The translations under genes were made by a program, and so were the position numbers. A DNA stretch of 64,000 nt from an uncultured Clostridia bacterium (GTDB lineage Bacteria; Bacillota; Clostridia; Christensenellales; Borkfalkiaceae). Shown in pieces: positions 49,810-64,000 of this stretch. The DNA is taken from the NCBI GenBank assembly GCA_947631925.1, contig CANRNE010000001.1, forward strand, positions 1 through 64,000, given 5' to 3'. The notes beneath the pieces were generated by a model. That model worked only from the letters and a program-made list of their open reading frames with translations, had not been told where the DNA came from and did no database searches. Numbering within the stretch: the stretch's first letter is position 1; the number at the start of each line of letters is the position of its first letter.

Positions 49810-50382
49810 ATGAACGTCATTGCCCGAAGAAGCAAGTCCGCCTTGGCGAGCGGCATCGCCTGCATCGTCTTATCCGCGCTTTTAATCGTGCTCTCCGTTG
49901 TCCTCACGCTCGTCGTCATCCTGTCGGGGGAGAGCGACTTCTCCGTCTGCATCCTCTGTGTCGTCCTCGCCCTGATTTTCGGCGCCATTCTCGTCCTCGA
50001 CAGCGTCATCGTCGCGAAAATCGTGCGTCTTCCCAAAGTACTCATCGAGCGCGACGGCGACACGCTGAAGATTTATCAGAAGGACGGCATTCTCGAAGTG
50101 GACGGCGGGGCGGTGCTCCGCGCCGAGCCCGTCAAGTCGTTCTGGACGGCAAGCCTCATCGGCCTCGCCTCCAATCACTACGACTCGAGCATCCGCATCA
50201 CCCTGCTCGACGGCAGGACGCCCGAAGTGCCCTATGTCAGCGTCTCGCCGCAGGTGTGCAACGCGCTGTTTGCCATCGGCAACGAGGTGCGCAGCAAGCG
50301 CCTCGCCCAAACCGCCGCCGAAGAGGCTTCCCCCGAAGAATCTTCCCCCGCGGCGCCCTCGGACGCACCCGAACAGGAATAA
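49810..50382 (+). CDS. Small membrane protein of unknown function (190 aa)
   Basis: GGAGG lies before ATG 49810. Two transmembrane helices (residues about 14-38 and 45-70) are followed by a soluble beta-rich domain of about 90 residues (VLIERDGDTLKIYQKDGILEVDGG). The tail is low-complexity, rich in Ala, Glu, Pro and Ser. The layout resembles small PH-like membrane proteins, but I cannot assign a family. It sits 24 nt after aspS and may be co-transcribed; a terminator follows. Confidence 0.7.
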   Translation: MNVIARRSKSALASGIACIVLSALLIVLSVVLTLVVILSGESDFSVCILCVVLALIFGAILVLDSVIVAKIVRLPKVLIERDGDTLKIYQKDGILEVDGGAVLRAEPVKSFWTASLIGLASNHYDSSIRITLLDGRTPEVPYVSVSPQVCNALFAIGNEVRSKRLAQTAAEEASPEESSPAAPSDAPEQE

Positions 50383-50397
50383 TTTCTCATCTTCCGG

Positions 50398-50424
50398 AAA
50401 GGAACGGTTCGCCGTTCCTTTTTT
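50398..50424 (+). terminator. Intrinsic terminator of the aspS unit
   Basis: Stem AAAGGAACGG / CCGTTCCTTT with a TTCG tetraloop and six T. Confidence 0.85.
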
Positions 50425-50530
50425 GCTACTGCATTTTTGGGCGGCGGAGAGAAAACCCGAGAGGGGAGCGCCGCAAATTTTGTCGAAACTTTCGCCCCTG
50501 TCCCGCATATACTGCCGTGAGAGGTGAAGT

Positions 50531-51229
50531 ATGATGCTCGGACTGCTCGCCGTGCTTGCACGGCTGTTTTTCTTTACGGGGTCGGTTTCGGACGGAAGTT
50601 CGTACCCCCGCCCGCTCTCCCCCGAAGAGGAAGAGCGCTATTTGAAACTCGCCAAACAGGGCGACGCGCACGCCAAGGAGATGCTGATAAAGCACAACAT
50701 GCGCCTCGTCGCGCACATCGTCAAAAAGTATGCGGGGGCGGCGGAGACAGACGACATGATTTCGGTGGGCTCCATCGGGCTCATCAAGGCTATCAACACC
50801 TATGAGTTCGGACATGGTACCCGCCTCGCGACTTATACGGCGCGCTGTATCGAGAATGAAATTCTCATGCTCATCCGTGCGGGCAAGAAGCACAAGTCCA
50901 CCGTTCTCCTCTCCGACCCCGTGGGCACCGACAAGGACGGCAACGAGCTCACCCTCATGGACCTCCTCTTCGAGAAGGAGGAAAAAGTCTTCGCGGGCGT
51001 GGAGCAGACGCTCATGCAGGAGAAGTTCCTCGCGGCGGTCAAGAGCGTCCTCTCCGAGCGGGAGACGGAGATTATCTGCCTGCGCTATGCCCTGCAGGGA
51101 GGCGTGCCGCTCGCCCAGCGAGAAGTCGCCGCCAAGCTGAAAATCTCCCGTTCCTACGTCTCCCGCATCGAAAAGAAGGCGCTCGAGAAACTGCGCGCGC
51201 ATCTGAAACGGGAGGACTTCTTCGAATGA
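50531..51229 (+). CDS. sigK: RNA polymerase sporulation sigma factor SigK
   Basis: The 232-aa sigma-70 family protein begins with a short hydrophobic pro-like segment (LLAVLARLFFFTGSVSDG). PRPLSPEEEERYLKLAKQGD, HNMRLVAHIVKKYAG (region 2) and GHGTRLATYTARCIENEILMLI follow, then region 4 (SERETEIICLRYAL, ISRSYVSRIEKKALEKL). This order closely follows Bacillus SigK, the late mother-cell sigma factor. The gene is intact, with no skin-type interruption, so activity may rely on pro-sequence processing. GAGGTGA precedes tandem ATG codons at 50531 and 50534. Its presence implies a spore-forming lineage. Confidence 0.88.
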   Translation: MMLGLLAVLARLFFFTGSVSDGSSYPRPLSPEEEERYLKLAKQGDAHAKEMLIKHNMRLVAHIVKKYAGAAETDDMISVGSIGLIKAINTYEFGHGTRLATYTARCIENEILMLIRAGKKHKSTVLLSDPVGTDKDGNELTLMDLLFEKEEKVFAGVEQTLMQEKFLAAVKSVLSERETEIICLRYALQGGVPLAQREVAAKLKISRSYVSRIEKKALEKLRAHLKREDFFE

Positions 51230-51245
51230 CGAAAAAAGGGGATTC

Positions 51246-51274
51246 GGGGCAATTCCGCCGCGGGAAATTGCCCC
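51246..51274 (+). terminator. Possible hairpin terminator after sigK
   Basis: GGGGCAATT pairs with AATTGCCCC across a GC-rich interior. There is no U-tract, so termination would be weak. Confidence 0.4.
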
Positions 51275-51281
51275 GAAACGT

Positions 51282-51310
51282 TTGACTTGTCGGGCGCGGA
51301 ATCATATAAT
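51282..51310 (+). promoter_or_regulatory. Sigma-A promoter of the glutamine synthetase operon
   Basis: TTGACT (51282-51287), 17-nt spacer, TATAAT (51305-51310). Confidence 0.8.
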
Positions 51311-51342
51311 AAAACGTGAGAAAACACGAAGGAGGGCAAACA

Positions 51343-53421
51343 ATGGACGTCACCAGACTCTTTGGCTGCAATGTCTTCGGCGACGAAGTCATGAAGAACT
51401 CTCTGCCCGAAGAGGTGTACAAGTCCCTGAGGCGGACCATCGAAGAGGGCGCCCCGCTCGATGTCGGCATCGCGGGCACCGTCGCCAACGCCATGAAGGA
51501 TTGGGCGGTCTCCAAGGGCGCCACACACTACACCCACTGGTTCCAGCCCCTCACCAATCTCACGGCGGAGAAGCACGACAGCTTCCTCGAGCCCGACGGC
51601 GACAGGGCCATTCTGCGCCTCTCGGGAAAAGACCTCATCGTCGGCGAACCAGACGCATCCTCCTTCCCTTCGGGCGGGACCCGTGCCACGAGCGCGGCGC
51701 GCGGCTACACCGCATGGGACCCCACCTCCCCCGCCTTCGTCAAGGAGGGGACGCTGTACATTCCCACCGTATTTGTCTCCTACACGGGGGAGACGCTCGA
51801 CAAGAAGGCGCCCCTTCTCAAGTCGATGACCGCACTCGACGCGCAAGCCAAGCGCCTTCTGAAGCTCTTCGGCATCGAGGCAAGGCGGGTGGCGACGACG
51901 GTGGGGCCCGAACAGGAGTACTTCCTCATCGACGAGGAGGTCTACAAAAAGCGCAAGGACCTCATTCTCACGGGGAGGACGCTCTTCGGCACCCCCTGCG
52001 CCCGCGGGCAGGAGCTCGAGGACAACTACTTCGGCGCCTTAAAGCCCCGCGTCTCCGCCTTCATGCGCGACCTCGACGAGACACTCTGGTCGTACGGCGT
52101 CTTCTCCAAGACCAAACACAACGAAGTCGCTCCCGCCCAGCATGAGCTCGCCCCCGTCTTCGCCACGGCAAACATTGCCGTCGACGCCAACCAGCTCACG
52201 ATGGAGCTGATGAAGAAGACCGCCGAGAAACACCACCTCGTCTGTCTCCTGCATGAAAAGCCCTTCGAGGGCATCAACGGCTCGGGAAAGCACAACAACT
52301 GGTCGCTCTCCACGGACAGCGGGCTCAACCTTCTCGACCCCGGGGAGACCCCCGAGCGCAATCTCCGCTTCATGCTCATCCTCGCCTGCATCGTCGCGGC
52401 GGTGGATGACTATCAGGGGATTTTGCGCGCCTCCGTCGCCTCTGCGGGCAACGACCACCGTCTCGGCGCCGACGAAGCGCCGCCCGCCATCATCTCCGTC
52501 TATCTCGGGGACCAGCTCGGCGCCATCGTGGACAGCATCGTCATGGGAAGAACGTACGTCTCCAAGCGCCCCGTCCCCGGTTCCATCGGCGTGCCCTCGT
52601 CGCCCATCTTCCCGATTGACACGACGGACCGCAACCGCACCTCGCCGTTTGCCTTCACGGGCAACAAATTCGAATTCCGCATGCTCGGCTCGCAGGCCTC
52701 CGTCGCCGACCCCAACATCGTCCTCAACACCATCGCGGCGCAGGCGTTTTCGGATGCCGTGGACGCGCTCGAGGGCGCAAAGGACTTTGAAAAGGCGTGC
52801 AGGGCGTACACCGAGAAGCTCTTCAAACAGCACTATCGCATCATCTTCAACTACAACGGCTACGGCCCCGACTGGGAGAAAGAGGCGGAGCGGAGGGGGC
52901 TTCTCAACAACAAGACGACGGCGGACGCCGCGGGCGAACTCTTAAAGCCCGAGAACATCGCCGTGTTCGTGCGGCAGGGGGTGTACACCGAAAAGGAGGT
53001 GCTCGCCCGCGCCGACATCGTCCTCGAAAACTATGTCAAGACCATCGCCATCGAGGCGCGCACGATGATAGAGATGGCGCGCCGCGAAATTTTCCCCGCC
53101 GTTTCCGCCTATATAAAAGAGCTGTGCGAAGGAATCGCCGCCCGCCGCGCCGCATGCGAAAATTTGCCCATTACCTCGGACATGGGTACCGCGGAATCGC
53201 TCGCGAGGCTCAACGACGACTTCCTCTCCGCCGTCGAAACGCTGGAAGAGGACTTGAAAAACGTCCCCTCCGACACGAAGGCGGCCGCGGGGGCAATGGC
53301 GCACATCGTCTCCTGCGACATGGAGAAGGTCCGCGCCCTCGCCGACGGGATGGAGCGGCTCACCGCCGCAAAGTATTGGCCCTTCCCCACTTACTTCGAA
53401 TTGTTATACAGTGTCCGCTAA
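51343..53421 (+). CDS. glnN: Type III glutamine synthetase (GlnN)
   Basis: The 692-aa protein starts at MDVTRLFGCNVFGDEVM after GAAGGAGGG. HYTHWFQPLTNLTAEKHDSF and FPSGGTRATSAARGYTAWD are type III signatures. The catalytic core has TVGPEQEYFLID, NEVAPAQHELAPVF, HEKPFEGINGSGKHNNWSL and GSIGVPSSPIFPIDTTDRNRTSPFAF. The length (about 700 aa against 450 for type I) is typical of GSIII. It makes glutamine from glutamate, ammonia and ATP. No GlnR/TnrA-like operator or partner glutamate synthase is evident. dut follows 11 nt downstream. Confidence 0.95.
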   Translation: MDVTRLFGCNVFGDEVMKNSLPEEVYKSLRRTIEEGAPLDVGIAGTVANAMKDWAVSKGATHYTHWFQPLTNLTAEKHDSFLEPDGDRAILRLSGKDLIVGEPDASSFPSGGTRATSAARGYTAWDPTSPAFVKEGTLYIPTVFVSYTGETLDKKAPLLKSMTALDAQAKRLLKLFGIEARRVATTVGPEQEYFLIDEEVYKKRKDLILTGRTLFGTPCARGQELEDNYFGALKPRVSAFMRDLDETLWSYGVFSKTKHNEVAPAQHELAPVFATANIAVDANQLTMELMKKTAEKHHLVCLLHEKPFEGINGSGKHNNWSLSTDSGLNLLDPGETPERNLRFMLILACIVAAVDDYQGILRASVASAGNDHRLGADEAPPAIISVYLGDQLGAIVDSIVMGRTYVSKRPVPGSIGVPSSPIFPIDTTDRNRTSPFAFTGNKFEFRMLGSQASVADPNIVLNTIAAQAFSDAVDALEGAKDFEKACRAYTEKLFKQHYRIIFNYNGYGPDWEKEAERRGLLNNKTTADAAGELLKPENIAVFVRQGVYTEKEVLARADIVLENYVKTIAIEARTMIEMARREIFPAVSAYIKELCEGIAARRAACENLPITSDMGTAESLARLNDDFLSAVETLEEDLKNVPSDTKAAAGAMAHIVSCDMEKVRALADGMERLTAAKYWPFPTYFELLYSVR

Positions 53422-53432
53422 AGGAGCGCCCC

Positions 53433-53864
53433 ATGCAGATAAAAGTCAAGAAACTCAACGAAAATGCCATCCTTCCCCGCTACGGTTCGGAATTTGCCGC
53501 CGGGGCAGACCTCTATGCGGCAGAGGGGAAGACCGTCGCCGCAGGCGCTACCGAATTTGTGCACACGGGGGTCGCCGTCGAGCTCCCCGCGGGCACGGTG
53601 GGGCTCATCTTCGCGCGCAGCGGTCTCGCCTGTAAGCAGGACCTCGCGCCCGCCAACAAGGTGGGGGTCATCGACTGCGACTACCGCGGAGAAGTCGTCG
53701 TCGCGCTTCACAATCACGGGACAAGCCCGCGCACCGTCGAGGCGGGGGACCGCATCGCCCAGCTCGTCGTCATGCCCTACATCGCAGCGCAATTCGAGGA
53801 GGCGGACACCCTCTCGGATACCGTGCGCGGCGCGGGCGGGTTCGGGTCCACGGGGAGAGCATAG
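53433..53864 (+). CDS. dut: dUTP diphosphatase
   Basis: The 143-aa trimeric-type dUTPase hydrolyses dUTP to dUMP and pyrophosphate. All five motifs are visible: AGADLYAA, IFARSGLACK, VGVIDCDYRGEV with the catalytic Asp, AGDRIAQLVVMP, and the C-terminal arm RGAGGFGSTGRA. Length is normal. AAGGAG precedes ATG 53433, 11 nt after the glutamine synthetase stop; trmB begins 2 nt after dut. Together with ung it limits uracil in DNA. Confidence 0.95.
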   Translation: MQIKVKKLNENAILPRYGSEFAAGADLYAAEGKTVAAGATEFVHTGVAVELPAGTVGLIFARSGLACKQDLAPANKVGVIDCDYRGEVVVALHNHGTSPRTVEAGDRIAQLVVMPYIAAQFEEADTLSDTVRGAGGFGSTGRA

Positions 53865-53866
53865 CC

Positions 53867-54544
53867 ATGCGCATGCGCAAAAAACGCCACCTCGAGGAGC
53901 GCATGGAGCGGTGCGGCTCCATTCTCATCGCGCGCGGCAGTCCCGAGAAAAACCTCAAGCATGCCGCGGAGACCTTCCGCGCCCTCATCGACTACCGAGA
54001 GACCTTCGGGAATGACTTCCCCGTCTGCCTCGAAGTGGGGTGCGGGAACGGGAAATTCGTCGCCGAGCTCGCAAAGCGGGAAAGGGAGAAAAATTTTCTC
54101 GCCGTCGAACTGTGCACCAACGTCATTTTGACCGCGATGGAGCGCGTGCGCGCGGAGAACATCCCCAACGTGCGCTTTTTGAACATCCCCGCCGAAATTC
54201 TGCCCTGCTATCTGCCCGCACGCAGCGTGGAGACCGTTTATCTCAACTTCTCCACCCCTCTGCCCAACCGCTCCGAGGAGCGCCAGCGGCTCACCTCGCC
54301 GCGCTTTTTGGAACTCTATAGGGACGTGCTCGCCGACGGCGGGACCATCGTCCAGAAGACGGACAGCGAGCCGTTTTTCGACTATTCGCTGGAAAAATTC
54401 GCGGAATGCGGCTTCGAAGTCGTCGAGGTGACGCGCGACCTCCATCACAGCGCATGGGCGAAGGAGAACATCGTCACCGAGTACGAGCAGAACTTTGTCT
54501 CCCGGGGGCTGCCCATCTTCCGCGCCGTCGCCCGCCTCAAATAA
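53867..54544 (+). CDS. trmB: tRNA (guanine-N7-)-methyltransferase
   Basis: The 225-aa SAM enzyme makes m7G46 in tRNA. CLEVGCGNGKFVAELAKRE is the SAM-binding loop, NFLAVELCTNVILTAMERV the second strand, and QKTDSEPFFDYSLEKF the TDxExxF-like motif near the active site. The usual DPWPKxRH loop reads STPLPNRSEERQRL, a variant in which several positions differ from the Escherichia-type consensus but the fold markers remain. The gene starts 2 nt after dut and is followed by its own terminator, convergent with radA. Confidence 0.9.
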   Translation: MRMRKKRHLEERMERCGSILIARGSPEKNLKHAAETFRALIDYRETFGNDFPVCLEVGCGNGKFVAELAKREREKNFLAVELCTNVILTAMERVRAENIPNVRFLNIPAEILPCYLPARSVETVYLNFSTPLPNRSEERQRLTSPRFLELYRDVLADGGTIVQKTDSEPFFDYSLEKFAECGFEVVEVTRDLHHSAWAKENIVTEYEQNFVSRGLPIFRAVARLK

Positions 54545-54564
54545 AAAACACCCCCGAAGGGGTG
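54543..54564 (-). terminator. Intrinsic terminator of radA
   Basis: Stem CACCCC / GGGGTG with loop CGAA; on the minus strand it is followed by six T. Confidence 0.75.
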
Positions 54565-54569
54565 CGAAG

Positions 54570-54592
54570 ACTCCGCAGATTGCGGAGTTTTT
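54570..54592 (+). terminator. Intrinsic terminator of trmB
   Basis: Stem ACTCCGCA / TGCGGAGT, loop GAT, followed by TTTTT; it overlaps the last codon of radA. Confidence 0.8.
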
Positions 54593-55961
54593 ATTTTGTG
54601 TCGCCGAAGAGGGCGCGAATCATCTGGGAGACATAGGTGACAGGGACGAGCTCCATCTTCCCCTTGAATTTTTCGCACGCTTTCATGTTTTTTGCGGGCA
54701 AAATGACGCGTTTGAAGCCCATTTTCAGGCACTCGTTGACGCGTTTTTCGGCAAAATTCACCCCGCGCACTTCGCCCGTGAGCCCCACTTCCCCGAAGAC
54801 CGCCGTGTACTTTTCGACGGCAACCATCTTCTCCGCCGAGGCGAGCGCGGCACAGACGGCGAGGTCGCTGCTCGGCTCCGTAAGTTTGATTCCGCCCATC
54901 GCGTTGAGGTAGATGTCCTGCATGCCGAGGGGGATGGCGCACCGCTTTTCGAGGACGGCAATGAGCACGATGAGACGGTTGAGGTCGATACCGAGGGACA
55001 TTCTCCGCGGCAGGCCGTACGCGGTTTTTGCCATGAGGGTCTGGATTTCCACCATCATGCAGCGGTTTCCCGTCTCGCTCGGCGTGACGACGGCGCCCGC
55101 CGCAATCCCGCGGCTGTCCGAGAGGAAGAGGGAGGAGTAGTCGGTGATGCCGAAGATGCCTTCCCCCGTCATCTCGAAGACGCCCACTTCCTGCACCGAG
55201 CCGAACCTGTTCTTGACTGCGCGCAGAATTTTGAAATTCTCCGTCCGCTCGCCCTCGAAATAGAGCACGGCGTCCATGATATGCTCGAGCACCTTGGGCC
55301 CCGCAAGCGTGCCCTCCTTCGTGACGTGCCCGACAATGAAGAAGGTGATGCCGCGGCTCTTTGCAATCCGCATGAGTTTGGAGGCGCACTCCCGCACCTG
55401 CGCGACGCTCCCCGCCGAGGAGGTCAGACTCTCGGTGTAGACGGCCTGAATACTGTCGATAATGACGTATTCCGCCTCATAAAAACTTTCCTCCGCCGCA
55501 TCGAGGTTGGTCTCGTTGAGCAGAAGCAGGCCGTCCGAATTCAGCCCCAGCCGCTCGCAGCGGAGCTTTACTTGCGAACAACTCTCCTCGGCGGAGAGGT
55601 AGAGCACTTTGTGCTCCTCGGCGAGGTGCGCCGCAACCTGCGTGAGAAGGGTGGACTTGCCCACTCCGGGGTCGCCGCCGACGAGCACGAGCGAGCCGCG
55701 CACGATGCCGCCCCCGAGTACGATGTCGAGCTCGGAAATTCCCGAGGAAACGCGCTCGTACTTTTCGAATTTCACCTGCGAGAGGGGAATGGCGCGTGAG
55801 GGGTTGATGCGGGACATGGGTGCCCCCTTTTTGCTCAAAGCGGGCTCTATCGCCTCTTCGATGAGGGTGTTGAAGGTCCCGCAACCGGGGCACTTGCCCA
55901 GCCACTTGGGGCTTGCATAGCCGCATTCGCTGCATACAAACTGTGTCGTCGCTTTCGCCAT
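54591..55961 (-). CDS. radA: DNA repair protein RadA
   Basis: The 456-aa protein has an N-terminal zinc finger (CSECGYASPKWLGKCPGCG), a RecA-like ATPase with Walker A GGDPGVGKSTLL and Walker B YVIIDSIQAVYT, the RadA-specific KNRFGSVQEVGVFEM motif, and a C-terminal Lon-protease-like domain (MGGIKLTEPSSDLAVC, FGEVGLTGEVRGV). It promotes branch migration during recombinational repair. ATG 55961 has GAGGAGA upstream; an upstream codon in the same frame lies inside ispDF. It is the last gene of a minus-strand group with rqcP and ispDF. Confidence 0.95.
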   Translation of the reverse strand: MAKATTQFVCSECGYASPKWLGKCPGCGTFNTLIEEAIEPALSKKGAPMSRINPSRAIPLSQVKFEKYERVSSGISELDIVLGGGIVRGSLVLVGGDPGVGKSTLLTQVAAHLAEEHKVLYLSAEESCSQVKLRCERLGLNSDGLLLLNETNLDAAEESFYEAEYVIIDSIQAVYTESLTSSAGSVAQVRECASKLMRIAKSRGITFFIVGHVTKEGTLAGPKVLEHIMDAVLYFEGERTENFKILRAVKNRFGSVQEVGVFEMTGEGIFGITDYSSLFLSDSRGIAAGAVVTPSETGNRCMMVEIQTLMAKTAYGLPRRMSLGIDLNRLIVLIAVLEKRCAIPLGMQDIYLNAMGGIKLTEPSSDLAVCAALASAEKMVAVEKYTAVFGEVGLTGEVRGVNFAEKRVNECLKMGFKRVILPAKNMKACEKFKGKMELVPVTYVSQMIRALFGDTK

Positions 55962-55972
55962 GGTACTTCTCC

Positions 55973-57112
55973 TCAATTCTTGCTCAGGAGCACCGCCGCA
56001 TAGCAGGTGATGCCCCGTCTTTCCCCGATATATCCGAGTTTTTCATTCGTCCCCGCGGCAACGGCAACCGCATCGCAGCCGAGCGCGGCGCGAAGATTCT
56101 TCCGCATGCCCTCGATGTAGGGCGCAAGGCGGGGCCGCTCGCACAGCACCGAGAGGCTTGCGTTTTGCACTGCAAATCCCTTCCCGTGCACAATTTCCAT
56201 GACCGCGGAAAGCAGTTGCATGCTGTTTGCCCCCTCGAAGGCGGGGTCGGAATCGGGGAACAGGCACCCGATGTCGCGCTCGCCCGCGGCGGAGAGCAGG
56301 GCGTCCATGAGGGCATGGACGAGGACGTCGCCGTCACTGTGCGCCTCGATGGCGCGGTCGGAGGGGATGACGACCCCCCCGAGCGTGATATAGTTGAGGT
56401 TGAGCCGCGCGATGCCGCGGTCAATCTCCTCCTGATGGGAAAACGCATGGGTGTCGACGCCGAATCCCACCCGTTCCGCGGGCAGAAAATCACGTGGATA
56501 GGTGAGTTTTTTGTTGGAAATGTCGCCCGCGACGATGTGCGGCGGCTGAAAACAGGCGGCATAGACCCCGCTGTCGTCGGTGAAGTCCGCGCGCCCGTCC
56601 GCCTCTGCTTTTTCATAGGCGGAAAGAATGTCTTTCGTCAAAAATCCCTGCGGCGTCTGGAGGGCGTAGAGCGCATCGCGGGAGGGCATGTCTGCGATTC
56701 GGCCTTCCGAAACATGCGCGACGGTGTCCGTCACGGGCAGGGCGGCGACGGCGGAGCCGTACTTTCGGACGCTTTCAATGCAGTTCTCGATGATTTCGGG
56801 CGTCACAAAGGGGCGCGCGGCGTCGTGAATGAGCACCGTGTCGCCCTTCACCTCTTTGAGGGCGCAAAAAACGCTCTCCCCGCGGGTCGCCCCGCCGCGC
56901 ACGGTGCGGGCATTCGCAAAGGGGGAGAGGAGGGGAAGGATTTTTTCCTCATCCTCCGCTCTGCATGCGACGAGAATCTCGTCCGCATAGGGGGCGAACG
57001 CCGAGAGGGAATGGCAGAGGACGGGCATGCCGTACAGCTCGTGTAAAATTTTATTTTCGGGCATCTTCGCCCGCGCGCCGCTCCCCGCGGCACAGAGGAT
57101 GACGGAAATCAT
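55973..57112 (-). CDS. ispDF: Bifunctional IspD-IspF enzyme
   Basis: The 379-aa fusion catalyses two steps of the MEP isoprenoid pathway. Residues about 1-220 are IspD (CAAGSGARAKMPENKIL, VLIHDAARPFVTPEII, ALQTPQGF), making CDP-methylerythritol. Residues about 225-379 are IspF (VGFGVDTHAF, GGVVIPSDRAIEAHSDGDVLVHAL, the zinc-binding region, and GTNEKLGYIGERRGI), forming the cyclodiphosphate. IspE is encoded elsewhere. Fusion of D and F is common in some lineages and may channel substrate around the missing step. It lies 5 nt after rqcP and 11 nt before radA. Confidence 0.94.
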   Translation of the reverse strand: MISVILCAAGSGARAKMPENKILHELYGMPVLCHSLSAFAPYADEILVACRAEDEEKILPLLSPFANARTVRGGATRGESVFCALKEVKGDTVLIHDAARPFVTPEIIENCIESVRKYGSAVAALPVTDTVAHVSEGRIADMPSRDALYALQTPQGFLTKDILSAYEKAEADGRADFTDDSGVYAACFQPPHIVAGDISNKKLTYPRDFLPAERVGFGVDTHAFSHQEEIDRGIARLNLNYITLGGVVIPSDRAIEAHSDGDVLVHALMDALLSAAGERDIGCLFPDSDPAFEGANSMQLLSAVMEIVHGKGFAVQNASLSVLCERPRLAPYIEGMRKNLRAALGCDAVAVAAGTNEKLGYIGERRGITCYAAVLLSKN

Positions 57113-57117
57113 GGCGG

Positions 57118-57360
57118 CTATGCAATCACCTCATAGAGATTTGCCGCGTCGTCCTTTTTGACGCTCTCGCGCAGTTCGAGGACGCGGAAGCGGAGAACCC
57201 CGCTCGAAAAGGCGAGCTCGACGACGTCGCCCACCTTCACGCGGTAGGCGGGCTTGACTTCCTTTCCGTTTACGGAAATTTTTCCCGCTTCGGCGGCGTC
57301 ATGTGCCACCGTGCGGCGCTTTAAGATGCGGCTGACCTTCAAAAACTTGTCGATTCTCAT
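57118..57360 (-). CDS. rqcP: S4-domain RNA-binding protein RqcP
   Basis: The 80-aa protein is one S4 domain: MRIDKFLKVSRILKRRTVAH, GKISVNGKEVKPAYRVKVGD, then the conserved tail SVKKDDAANLYEVI. Length and sequence match RqcP (YabO), which binds stalled 50S subunits and helps RqcH add alanine tails in ribosome quality control. Upstream in-frame codons belong to the rpoB leader region and lack support. No strong ribosome-binding site is seen. It heads the minus-strand group with ispDF, divergent from rpoB. Confidence 0.85.
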   Translation of the reverse strand: MRIDKFLKVSRILKRRTVAHDAAEAGKISVNGKEVKPAYRVKVGDVVELAFSSGVLRFRVLELRESVKKDDAANLYEVIA

Positions 57361-57409
57361 GTTTTTTTGCGGAATTTCCGAAAAAATTATTTTTGTGCCC
57401 CAAAACCGA

Positions 57410-57438
57410 TTGACTTTCTCTGCGCAAAAAGTTATAAT
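57410..57438 (+). promoter_or_regulatory. Sigma-A promoter of rpoBC
   Basis: TTGACT (57410-57415), 17-nt spacer, TATAAT (57433-57438). The resulting leader to ATG 57657 is about 210 nt and contains GC-rich inverted repeats (for example CCCGC/GCGGG near 57538-57557), where autoregulation could act. Confidence 0.7.
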
Positions 57439-57656
57439 TCCATACTGTATCATTATGTTTAGAATGAGGTTTTGTGCCGTTTTTGCGGATTTCGGGCGCT
57501 TTTCGGAGCGGTTTGCTCCTCCCATTATACCGCAAAACCCGCGGCTTGTAAAGCGGGAAACGGAAATTTTATTCGGACATTTCGATTTTTATCGATGAAA
57601 AGATATACTCGGTAAATCGCCAAATGATAACATCGCCATAAGGAGTTATTTGACGG

Positions 57657-61784
<4,128 letters not shown>

Positions 61785-61796
61785 GGAGGACACGGT

Positions 61797-64000
<2,204 letters not shown>

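Overview
The window reads as chromosome from a GC-rich, endospore-forming member of the Bacillota (Clostridia). The evidence is a SigK-type sporulation sigma factor, a tetrahydrofolate riboswitch in front of a folate ECF transporter gene, the DUF421/DUF4363 pair, type III glutamine synthetase, RqcP, diacylglyceryl lipoproteins with Lgt and LspA, and near-consensus sigma-A promoters (TTGACx, 16-18 nt, TATAAT) before almost every transcription unit. No lipopolysaccharide gene, rRNA, tRNA or CRISPR array was seen. Most long opposite-strand ORFs are shadows caused by strong codon bias.

Bases 1-3120 are an AT-rich accessory scar unlike the rest. A 3' remnant of a large serine recombinase (minus strand) abuts, at about base 572, the 3' half of an SF2 helicase (plus strand); other gene tails follow. 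Two nearly identical 42-bp palindromes (1894-1935 and 3022-3063) then bracket about 1.1 kb with no intact gene. This interval holds four consecutive small transcription units, each with its own sigma-A promoter, a short foldable transcript (three look like multi-stem junctions) and its own intrinsic terminator. I regard this palindrome-flanked small-RNA array as the best candidate for an undescribed system.

Bases 3120-13000 are an envelope region: an M6-type zinc-protease lipoprotein, an unknown 574-aa protein, and two lipoproteins with InlB-like repeats, one of 1410 aa. Bases 13000-19210 hold a split 2-hydroxyacyl-CoA dehydratase activase/dehydratase pair, DUF4363 and DUF421 membrane proteins, and the THF-riboswitch-controlled folT. 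After a MITE-like repeat comes a tight operon, lgt-pncB-coiled coil-lspA-rluD-der-plsY (19526-26065), which includes two of the enzymes that mature the lipoproteins encoded nearby. A flavodoxin and gpmI on the minus strand face a type IIA topoisomerase pair (parE-parC type) and a Na/Pi cotransporter.

Bases 34790-35290 are repeat-rich. They precede a GH51-like protein that lacks its acid/base glutamate, an rRNA-type methyltransferase and a pseudouridine synthase. Then come a large anchored surface protein, ung-mtnN, a ferritin-like protein, a thioredoxin-like lipoprotein, a phosphopantetheinyl transferase, a small lipoprotein and a Pif1/RecD-like helicase. The final part is housekeeping: aspS, a small membrane protein, sigK, type III glutamine synthetase, dut, trmB, the minus-strand rqcP-ispDF-radA group, and rpoB-rpoC. 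The rpoBC pair starts its own transcription unit without the usual ribosomal protein genes upstream; RpoB has an internal insert and a long acidic C-terminal tail.
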